Assembly (NCBI GenBank): GCA_019614645.1
Contig: JABWDB010000012.1
Span: 5,518,001 to 5,582,000, forward strand
Direction: 5' to 3'
Source of the DNA: Stratiolaelaps scimitus
Taxonomy: Eukaryota; Arthropoda; Arachnida; Mesostigmata; Laelapidae
DNA: 64,000 nt
Under the pieces are notes generated by a model. That model was not told where the DNA came from and ran no database searches. It saw nothing but the letters and a program-made list of their open reading frames with translations. This document shows positions 50,701 to 62,700 of this stretch, in pieces. Every line of letters starts with the position of its first letter. Within the stretch, counting starts at the first letter, position 1. The translations under genes and the position numbers were made by a program.

Positions 50701-53700
50701 CTAAAGCTAGTTTGTTTTTCGAGATGACCCTCAGCTCTTCCCCTATCTGACAGGCCTCAACTCGACAGACCTCAGGTATAATTATGAGGGCCTGTCGAGG
50801 CCACCTTTGCTTGTTCTCTTCCTTTCTTGTACCTGGCGAGAATCTCCAGATAAAGAAAGATGATAAAGAACTCCAAAGATTCTACGCGTCTGACAGGATT
50901 TAAGCCAGCGTCCCTCCTGTCTAGCAGTCCAAGACGCTCATCACGAGCATGCAGCGGACCACTCCGATCTGACCTATGATGATCTACCCACCTTTGGTCA
51001 GAGATTCGGACAAATCTGTCAGGGTGGTGAAAGTAACAATGGCAGGAGTGGCTTTTACGTATTCCCCTTGTTGAAACACCTCAGGCCACGCGATGAGTGC
51101 GTACGTCGACGCAGGCACCAAGTTGTCGATACGTATAGTCTAGAGTGGGTATTTATCGCATGCATTAGAAAATGGTCACAAACAAATATTGCGAATGGTG
51201 CCGCGTGTTAATGGTCTGAAGCGTCATTTCATTTATATATTTATTATAAATTATCATATATAGTTCAGATAGTGTCAGCAGTTTATGGTTCGGCGTTGTG
51301 TGACGCCGATTATGTAGCTTAGTGATAGGCGAGTTTTGCTGCGGCGGTTTGCCCCTGATCTATCATAATAACATCTTTGTTATTATGTAGGTATTATATA
51401 ATCACTGAAAAAGGAACGAATCTAAAAGCAACGATTCTAGAATCACCCAGCCTATAAACTGTGCGTATAGTATTATAAAAATAGTATTATATTTCTACTA
51501 AAAACACCTAGTTCAATGGAGCACCTACCGTCAAATTTCCATGAAATAAACTGGTCATGTCCGCACACCCGCGTTCCTGCCGGCAATACGAAATAGAATA
51601 TCTCATCGGGTGGCGAAACGTACTCCACCGGTAATCGCTCCAAATTTTGACTATTGCCGAAAACATTGATGGTTTCACTTCAACTGAAGAGATCCGGCCA
51701 TCCCCTGTCGACGTAGACGACACCCAGATCGTACATGTGAAATTTATAGATTGTAGCCTCCAATCATGTTTTATGAGACTACCACAAAAATATTCTTTTA
51801 GACTACCAGTCGGCTATCGACTCAACGGTGAGACATCTTAATCAATTTGAATGAATGAGGAGGCCAATTAGGCTATCATACTTATGGTTGCATTTTGTTT
51901 TTGAGCAGCTTACGTGGGTGTCCAGTGTCAAGCAGGCCGACGTATTCAAAAACGTCGTTATTGCAGTAGGCCCTTAAAACGATTCGCACTGTGCCGCCGC
52001 ATCGGAGTCCCGTGAGAACCACACCATACTTCCCTTCAGGTGGCGTTATATCAACTATAGTTTCTACGCCAGGCTCATCGCTCAGCATATCGTGATAAGC
52101 ATCCATGTAGTGAATCACAAATGTAGCATTGGGACAATCCACGCAAGGCAGGTATAATTCGACGTCCACAAATTCGTCTGTCGGATTCGCCTTGCGGATT
52201 ATCAAAGCTGGAAGGGTGCCAAATAGCTGCTCGTGAATATACAAATATAAAAGCCTCGCGTATTTTCGAAGCAACAACAAGCAGCTGAAATGATTAGTTT
52301 AGAAACGAACTTCTCGGAATCCGAAACGCTATACGTATAGCTACAAGGTAGGAGATTACAGGTGCTCCACCTTGTTGCCTCGCTGTGATACCTCGCTATC
52401 ACGGAACACGGCCATCGAATAATCCAACGTGGACTGACAAGCAACCCAAAAGTCATCTACGGACTAGTGAGAGAAAACTAATTACTATTCAAGTTGTTTA
52501 CTTACTATTAAAGTAGTTTAATAGTAAGTAAAGTGATAATAAACTAATTTAATACTACCTCCCCTTCTTCATTACTGACCTGGTGCAGGTCTGGTACGGG
52601 ATGGAGCTGAAAGTGCATTGCATACTATTGGTTAGTTATAATACAGAATTCCGTTCGATAACAAAAAAAACCCCGCAAAGAGACAGGGTTTCCCATCATG
52701 GGATTTGAACACGCGGCCTACGGTACCGGAGGCGAAGACGAGAGACTGTCGTCACGCGACTCAGCCTTTACAGAGACCCATTTTTTCTCCCAGCCAAGGC
52801 CACAGATTCAGTAGCTGAATCTCGCCGCAGAATTTGACCAAGACGCCCACCCCATTCGACTTAGCCTTTAGAAGAGAATCTTCCACAACGATAATAGAGG
52901 AACACCCAGCAAGGCGGCACTCCACTCGATAGTGGAGATATATATATATATATATATACATATATATCTCAAGATATTCGCCCAATAAATTACTGGGGAC
53001 CACCGAAGGACACACCGCTGCACTTAGCAGCTAGTATGAACTCAGATATCCGAAGCTAAATATCCAGACTACGCGTTAGCTGTTTGCTTGCAATTGCCCA
53101 TGAATCCGGTAACTTACCGCCCAGGAACGTGCGTGTAAGTGGTCTTCCTTCTTGGATGGCCGTCGACGCAAACATTATCTCAGGGATAACTGTGGCCTTA
53201 AACCAACGTCGAAGGTTTCCGTGCTCACCAGGTAGAGTGAGAACAGCTAGCTGGTAGTAGTTCCCCCAAGCGTCAGCCTTTACTCGAAGGTATGCTTTCA
53301 ATATCTTCAGAAAGATATAACAATATATAAGTTCGATTTGAGTGATTCCACAATGTAACGCTAGCCACAATCGAAATTGGAAAATAACGAATAGCTCACC
53401 TCGGTCGGGCGTAACGATTTGACGTCGCGTTCGATTTTCTCACTGCACTGGCCGTCAACCAGAGAGCAGACCTTTATGCGGAAAGCAAACTTGACAGAGG
53501 CGTATGTCCGCGGTAAATACGCCACAAGCGTACAGCTGTCGCCCTCTGGTAACACGTGCACCTTCATCATTGTGAACGAATCTGTAGAGGATAGAACATG
53601 AGAGACCCATATGAGGTTCACGCAAGTACCGATTTGCAAAGACCGAATTGTTGACACGGCGGGGTTTCATCACAAGATTTGACAGCCAGGGACTGCAGTC

Positions 53701-56700
53701 ACGTTTGACCACATCACATACTTCTGGCGCCCAGCCTTGTCGCCTCTCGGCGACGGCCCCGTGACGCCATCCCAAGCTTCGCAATGGCCTTCGAAGGCCC
53801 TGGCGAAGAAAATCATTGCTAAATGATTTTCTCTTTTCTAAAAGCATTCAATTTTCACTGGATATATAGAAGTCCCTAAAGATATATTATATATATATAT
53901 TATATATATATTAGATATATTATATAATATTACTTTGCAGCGTGCATCTGCGTCTAATCCTTCCTCACGTGATTGACATGACAATAGGCGTAGATGTAAA
54001 CAAATAAAAAATTAAAAATAAAGGATCTCACCAGTCCCTCCTGTGAACAGGTGCTGCTGGATCAATGAATACTCTCGACCGTTGAATTTGGCTGCCGGTT
54101 TCTCGCGAGTATGTCTCTTAACATACGTAAACAGTTTAATCGTATATGGCGTCCAAAATTCGAGGCCGGTGACTTCATAGGGTGTACTGAGCGAATTGCT
54201 CAAGACAAATTTGGAGACACCTCCCACCTCAGGATGTGCAGGTACAATATAGCCTTCGTATAGGGCATCCATCGGCTGTATGACGAGTGTCACGCTACCG
54301 GCTTCATGTTGCGGTAGCAAAAGCACGCTTACTTGTTTCGCACTGTAAGGTTCTGAAGCGGAATATGGAAATATTTAGTAGTTTACCACACGGTAAAAAG
54401 GTGTGTGAAAGGTCGCTTCAGTCGACGACATCCGGGCGCTCTATATCAAAGCACTGGAGACGAAACCGCCCTGACACATGTCCCCGTGAATCGAAGGCAA
54501 TAGGGCAGTACACAAAGGCATACAACCAGGCAGGCATGTTGAATCGGCGGAACTGCTTAACTGGCTCGACTAGGTGGTAGTTCATACCGTTGAGGCACAA
54601 TCAAGATATTCAGCAATTGCGAGGCGGGTACTCACTCATAGTAGCTATGCGCCTAGAGTTACCGTTGAGAGAAGAGAGGTAAAATTGTTTTCTGAACCCG
54701 CCCGGTTCCAATCAGCATTTGAAAATGGGCAGAAGTCGGTGACCACGTGAAATCGATGCGCATTTCCATAGTACCTCCTATAGGCGCTTACGCCACATCC
54801 GAATTAGTGCTTTATTTGGGAGTTAAATCACGCGTACATCTTCGGGATGCCCTCGGGAAGCTATCCAATATCGCGTACGTATCACGGTACATATCGTTCC
54901 TCGAAGGAAACTTACATAGTTATTTAGCTCGAATGAATACGACGTCCCTTTGAAAATGTGTCTACCGTAATGAATACGGTACCTGTCAAATCGCATACGG
55001 ACCTTCTGGGGTGGTGAATTTAGTTGTTCGGATAAAATTCATTCCGGGCTTTCCAGGAGACGAGACAAAGGTCACGGTGATATTGTATTCCATTCCAGGA
55101 AACAGACTGTACGAAGGAAGGTACACCGTTGAGAGTATCTGAAAAGGTGTACAATCCACGAGACGCATGCAATGTTAGACAAGAGGTATAATATCGTGGC
55201 TGAAGAAGCTCGGCGTATCAACTTGGGAAGGCAAGCAAGCGAGGAGACTACTGTTAACAAACAGTCGTTCAAGTTCTTCTTCAACTAACTTTGCCACGAA
55301 ATAGGAAGGAAATCATATTTTTAAACACCAGACGGCGAAGGACCCATTCGCGCAGAACTCAACCGATTCAACCGTCGCACCGTGCAAGCACACACACACT
55401 CGCTCAGCGAAGCCATAAGTGGTGATCCATTGTCCACGACTGATATCAGAGTAATGCGAGAGACACCTGCTCTTCTTCGCCAGCTGCCATATAGACGCTG
55501 GCCGCACTTGCGAATCTCTGCCACAGCAACAAAACGACTAGTAACTCAAAATTACGTACGAATCGGTAGTGGGGTTCCGGGTCGTGACCAATTGTGTCCA
55601 TTAGCCACTCACAATGGCCGCCGTATACGGTGCAATACGTCAGATTAAATACGGTTCCCTCATCGAACTCAATATCTTCAATGATTATACGCGCCGAATA
55701 TGTCATGTTGCTGCCTTTTTTTGCTGAAGCAAACAAATCCACTGTCAGTCCATCCGACCCTGTAATAGAGACCAACATTACCTCATCACTAATCATTATA
55801 TGTACATACCAATGATTCCCTTCATACGATTCTATTAATGAACTACTATTAATTAACATTCATTAATATTTTTGCAGGACAACCATGCGAATGTTGTTAT
55901 AGCTGTATACTATAGCTTTTTCACTGTTCCCTATAATAAAAAGCTGTACATCAAACCATGTTCCGACCTATATACGCTGCATTCGTCGTCTTTTGAGTCG
56001 ACCCAATGATAACCTCGTACTGCGGTCCTTCGTAATCATGTCCGGCGATTTTGAGAGAGGGACGCACTGACAGTATATGGCCGTCGCTCACGCCATATAT
56101 ATAGACCTTATCCTATAGTTAGATCAAGCAATATAATATATTAACAAAAAATTCATTATGCACACCAAGCAAAAATAGAATGACAACCGTTTTCTTGATT
56201 ATTCGAGTGTGTCTGTTGGTGCTCTATCATACGCCTAAGCCGCGTATGTGAGGACCTACTACGAGGCAGTATCGACGTATCAGGCTCCCCAGTGGGATTG
56301 GACACTATTCCTATTAAGACATCATACAATATAGTTGTTTATTTACGGAAATTGTACAAACGCTTTCGTCGGTTCACATTACAGGCATAGATGGCAGTTT
56401 GCTAAAACCTAAAAGCTATACCGTTTTCGGGCCCTGAGAGCCGACATGAACTGATCCCCAGCGCTTCCCGTCAGGATACATCACATCGATGAGATAGTCC
56501 ATGGGACAAGGATTATCGATCCAGCAGTCGTAGAAAATGGTGAGGACTGCCTTGTCTCCCTCCATTTTCGCCTCGGCATAAGTGATCGGGCGTAGTACTG
56601 TTGAGGACGACGGTGACGGTCAGTTGAACAGAAGGGGAACGCCATGAAGTTATTAAATACATGACGTGCTATTTTCGACTCAGTGCTAGCTAATCCTATT

Positions 56701-59700
56701 ATATAAAGACTTTACATAGCACTAGTAGTATATTACAAGTATTTGGAATAAATGTTCAATCTTTTGGTGGTATACTTATTGGATCTCTAGCCTCTCCAAT
56801 GGTATGCTCGTAGCTGGGCCCTTCGTAATGAATTCCGGTGACTTCCACGACGGGATGCACGGACAGGATATATCCTTGCTTCGCGCCATTCACTAGCACG
56901 CCCTCCTGTGGTTGGATGTAGAAAAGTCTCTTTAGACATATCTTCCTTAAGTTGAAAGGAAGATATGTCTAAAGCTATTGAAGAAATGGGTAGACCAAGC
57001 AAAACTGCAATGCCAATAATTGTGTGCCTATTTCTCGAGGCTAATACGGGCCCGTTCAGTCATATTGCCCGAGACCTACACCTAGGTCGGGATGTGTGTC
57101 AGGACAAGGTAACTAATTCGGCGGCAGTGTTCAGCTCCGATTCAGCCCGCCGTACATTTGGGATTGGACAAAGAAGAAGACGCAATAACGAGGCAGTACG
57201 CGTATATCGTGTGTGGCGAAAATTGTTACCACTGTCATGTCAATACAATGCATCAATATTTAATGCATCTGAACCGACGTGTTAATATTGACTACAATAA
57301 CTAATCTCAACAGCTTTTTTCCACCCTCCCGAGATCATAATCTGCTGCTACGTGTCTGCGTGGTTTTCGTGGTTAAAACTCCCGTTTACCGTTTTTGGGC
57401 CCTTGTATTCAGCATGAACTGCTTTCCAGGGTCTTCTGTCGGGAAACAGCACATCTATGAGGTAATTCGACGGACAAAGGTTGCCGGGTCGACAGTGGTA
57501 GAAGATACTGACGAACACCTCATCTCCTCGTATTCTTGAGTCGACATAAGAGATCGGGTGCAGTTCTGTTGGAAGACGAGGTTATAGAGGGAATGGTCAA
57601 TCGAATCGTTCCAGATGGGAGCTAAGAGCCACACAGGGATAAGCAGGGGAGGATCTTGAAGGGGAAGTATCGGACGGGACGTAAATACGTGTAGGGAAAA
57701 TCTGCAAGTCACACGACTGTAATGTGATGCAAGAAGCATGCATCCCAAAGCAGCACCGGTTTTAGGCCACCAGTGCGCCCATGACGATTTTTCGCTGGAT
57801 TATTCGTATCAAACGGGGGCTTATTTAGGTTAATTTTTTGCGGTGAAAAAAAACCTGCTTTGCTAACGTATTAAATGCATTACATAAGCCCACTAACATG
57901 GCACCCCCTCAGAATATATGCTTATATTTATGTGAATAGAGTTGGTCGATCAATGGCATACCTGGCTGCCCTTGAATTTTTCCAATTTTAACCCTGTACT
58001 CGGGCCCTTGATAATGCTCTGTGCCGATGACAACCATTGGCCGCACCGACAAGACATCTCCCTCTTTAGCGTCATATTTGATTGTACCTTCCTGTGGTTG
58101 GGCAAATAAATATAATCTATGAAATCTTAGAAATCGATAAATGGACGATAATTGTGTACTTTTCTTCTAGACACTCGTTCAGCGACATATGGACGAACTG
58201 CGTCTAGGCTGCGTGAGTTAGCACTGGCGTTGGTTCCACGTATAGAGAACACATGGCATTGAAGAACTGGAGTTACATTAATAAACCAATATATATCTTT
58301 GCGTGCGTGTCGTATAAAGGCAAATCGCAAGCTCGTAGACCATATCAATATGTAATTCTTCTGGAAGCAAGTGTTAATATCGACCCTTGAAAGCTCTATC
58401 AACCGGTGTGCTCGGCGAGGTTCGCATGAGTTCATGTGAACTTCACCGAGCACGACCTGTGCTTTTCGGAGTTTCATAATCACAGCCTGTGCAGTCTCCG
58501 TTAACACACCGATTTCGGGCCCTTGTAGTCAATAGCATATGACATCGAGAACTGCTTCCCGGGATGCATCGTATTGATGAGGTACTTGCTCGGGCAAATA
58601 TCGTCGGTCCGACAGTCGTAGAAGATAATGACGACCGCCTTATCTTTCTCTAGATTTACCTCGACAGAAGATACCGGGCGTAGTGCTGTTGGAAGATAAT
58701 GATCAGTTAAAGGTCTTCGAAGAGGCATTCGACAGTTGTTGCTGTATTATAGATTTGTGCAAACTAGTGAGGCCGTCGGTGGTTGTTCATTATGCACGAC
58801 AGTTCTCTATTGAAGAGAATTGTCGTAAGAGAAAGGGCGTGGTGCTGTTGAAGCCAAGCTAATGGTTAGAGGTTCTTAAAGCAGACTGGCTGACGGTGCT
58901 TCGTATTGTAATATTAGCCTTGGACCAGCATGCGGTTGTGTTAGCTGGCCAAAATTTGCACGGGTCGCACCAATCTTGTAACGCGTCTCTCAACTGGCCA
59001 TTCTGTATTGAGCCTATGATGAGACCCAGGCTTACAATTTTGATTGAAAATTGCCAAATACACTAAGATTGGTTTTCCCTTTGGCGAGTCCAGTCCAATG
59101 GGCCTGGTCGTCTAGAGAAGGCCGGACGTGATTATCTCGGCTGGCGAGTCGTCTAGTACCTGGTGTAACGGACAACAGAAGCGGGTGCGTGTGATCTCCT
59201 CGACGGGAGACACTACTGTAGTTTTCTTGGAGTACACTTGTAGACGATGAGATCATCTGAGATCATCGTCTCACACAGCAAAAAGAAATGAAGCTCTACA
59301 TGTCCTGTTAAGTGTGTCATTCCGACTTACAGCCATTTCCCGTGTTGATCCATCCGATGTAGAGATCGGAAGTGCCTTCGCAAGTGACATTCAGTTCTAC
59401 TCCTATATTTTGCCAGTGAGGGAAGCCATGTAACATAATGTCCTTCTGGGATACGTTCACTACGGGGGCATACTTGAATTCAGTTACAGCTCTATGTCGG
59501 ATAGTCATCGGCTCTCCGTCGGGCGAATTCCGATAACGAAGCTGATAAGTGTCATTGTCACATCGCCGAGATGGTAGAGTTACCCTGATGTCAGCCACGT
59601 CTGCGCGCTTATTGACGAGGTCCAACTTAAGATTTCCGTGTATCACTGCAAATAAGAAGAATCGTGAGGGATTTAGCTCTGTGTGTTCACATGCCATGTT

Positions 59701-62700
59701 CCACTACAGCAACCTGGCATGGTTACTGTGTTCTGTTCTTAATTAAACTGTACTTCGCTGTATCTTCTTGCTGCTCTACCGCGATCACCCTCGTTCATGT
59801 CCGCTCGATTCTTATGAGTAATTTGTCGTAATTACTTTTTTAGTAATAATAATAAATACATTTTTAATAATAAACACTTTTTCAGCTTTGCCGACGATTA
59901 GAAACATGCAAGATATCGATGTCTAGATTTGCGGGGGTTGAAGTTTACTATTGAGTTGTATCGATACCACACGTACTTACCTCCGCAGCTGACGCATTTT
60001 GGAATTTTAAAAGTGGTTGACATCGGCTTTACAGGGACCCTTTGTTTATCGTATCGATCATGGAGAACCTCGATGAAGATCGTTGCTGTGATATTGTAGG
60101 TTACATCGTCCTCGATACCACGCAGGGTTGTGATCTGCAAAGATGTGATAGCGAATGGTTGCGACAATTCGTACATTAGTAACAACCACACTTGTTTATT
60201 GCTATTGAACGACTGTGATGGGAAGAAGCAGACGGCGAAATTAGCAGCTCACACAACGGCTGTCAGTCACGTCCTTGATCTAACGAAAGTCAAAGGCTTG
60301 GGTTAAAAAAACAATCTAGAAGATGGAAATTCTATTGTTACCCAAGAAGGAGTAAACTCCCCGCTCAGTTCTTCGTTGCAAACTCGGGGATGGCAATATC
60401 TTAGCACGATTTCCCACCGAGGCAATTTTCCACCAGATGAATCCGTGTTCACTTCTACTTCGACTTTCACCGCATTCTTCTCCTTCTTCGATGGAGTCAC
60501 GATGAGGTCCACAACCGCTGGTCCACCTGTCGCATAGGAAAACACGAATATATATATATATATTAGGCTCGGTTGGTGGGAGGAGCTATCTTGAGGATCG
60601 AAAAGCTGTTGAGAATAACTATCGCTGAATTTCGAGCTGAGCGAGTAGAATTGGGTTGTAGTCTATATCAGACATGCCCCTCCTATTAGAGCCAGCCGGC
60701 TCGAAATCGTTCTCATACCTGGTCTCGGCTGGTACAAACTCACCCCTTCACGACTCGTCGATCGCTCGTTACCAGACTTCTTTGATGCTCACAGTTTGAT
60801 CCATTACTTTACGTGCGTATCGTGTGCAGGCAAATTGCAAGCTCGTACACCATATCAATACAATGTCAATATGTAGATCTTCCGGAACCAGGTGTTAATA
60901 TTAACGCCTGGTTCCAGTAGACCACTACAAGGACCCTTAAAGACGAGACCAGCCGGTGCTATTGAGGTTCACCACAAGATTTGCATGTGCAGTTCCCGTT
61001 TCGCACACCGATTTCGAGCCCTTATAGCCAGTATGAAATGACATCGAGAACCGCCTCTCGGGGTGCATCGCATTGATGAGGTACTTGCTCGAGCGAATAT
61101 TGTCGCTCCGACGATATCTGAGCAAACATAGTCGTAGAACATGGTGACGACCAACCATTCAATTCTCATTTGCACCGGAGTCGTGGGGAACCCATATTTT
61201 TAGTCATTTTCAGTGATGACGTCGCAACATGTGATGCACGAAATTTTAAAATAGGTCGACAAAGAGGTTATATAGTCCGACCTCTAGTTTGCTACAAGGG
61301 AGCGGTAATTGCCAGTCGCTTCCCTTCGGTGCCAGGGCTGTGAAAGCCACTTCCTCGGTGCTCTGTCCAATCGTTCGTCCTGAATCGATTACACTAGTAC
61401 GCATTTTCGCCAATATTCAATGCATTTCATTCGGGCTTGTTCCTCCAAGGAAATTTGATTATGGAACGCTGTTTTTTCACTATTTGTTTAACCAGCGCTG
61501 AGCGGCATGCAAGCAAGTATCCGAGAAGTCAACAGGTTGGAAATTTTCCAGGCTACGACACGGGCCACGTTCAAAAGTGTTCCGAAGTGCTCCGATGTAC
61601 AAAATTCCTGCCCCGAAGGCAGTTACCAACGTCGATTATCATAATTATATAATTAAGCTCCCTACTGGCCGTTTATCCGCCACCCCAAACAACTACTGCC
61701 CGCCCTGCCACACCTCGACACCTGGCATGGAAGGTGTAGGAGGATATATAGAGAGGGAGACGAGGAAGTATATGAGCGCACCTACAGAACCGTCTTTGCA
61801 GCGGGGACTGGTGAATACTGGAGATACACAGTACAATGTAGCGAGGACAATGAACTGGAAATATGCGTACTATACCAAAGGCGTATTCAAAGTGAGCCTT
61901 TTTGTCACAAACGAGGTTGGGAGTTTGTGATTTTCTGGAGGCGTCAAATAGCAATACCCCCGCCCCCCTCGCATTCGTTTGAATTTTTAGAGTAACCGTG
62001 GATAGGCATAAGGGTCACTCACAGCAGTCAGCCATCCCTATAGTCACCGATTCATCCTGTTTCAACATTGTCTTGGTTCGATGCTCTGCAAGTGTAATTG
62101 AATGCAAACTGACGAACACATGTTTATATAGAACACACGATGAACTCACCATGGGCGAAAATGGTTCTCTCCCGACGAAAGTGAGAACTGTCACAAAATT
62201 CATCATAACGGATTAGTACCCTGTGCTCAGGTTCGATCCGCACAAATCCACCCTGTTCATACGGCTTCAAAATCGTTATAAGCTCACTACTGTTCTTTAT
62301 GTATGGTTCGGTGAGATACAAAGTGCTGATGGAACGGTTCTCGGGGTGATCGCACTTCGATTCAGGAAATATCACATGAAGAATTACCCTCGTGGAGTGT
62401 GCATGAGGGAAATCCGTCCACCCTCTGACGGACACCCACAGATCTTCCGGCTTCTTTTCAGGAAGCAGATCCGCGACCTCTGGAAGCGAAGTCACTCATG
62501 CTAATTATTCTCTGGTCATCTTTAGTGTTTCATCCCGTAAAGCGAATGATTAGAGGTATTGGGGCGTATATAGCCTCAACCTATTCTCAAACTTTTAATG
62601 GGTGTGAGTGTTCTTTCTCAATTGAAGAACGCTGCTAAATAAGTATGCTTAGTGGGCCATTTTTGGTAAGCAGAATTATTCTCTGGTGTATATATATATA

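Noticed and set aside
52761..53015. Minus-strand frame across 52.8-53.0 kb (VECRLAGCSSIIVVEDSLL) considered as an additional module between 10 and 11
   Set aside because: It overlaps an AT microsatellite and the SINE-like element, and modules 10 and 11 join in phase without it.
54418..54600. Minus-strand open frame (LYAFVYCPIAFDSRG) considered as an extra FN3 half-module
   Set aside because: Modules 8 and 9 already join in phase without it, and no clear acceptor and donor pair brackets it.
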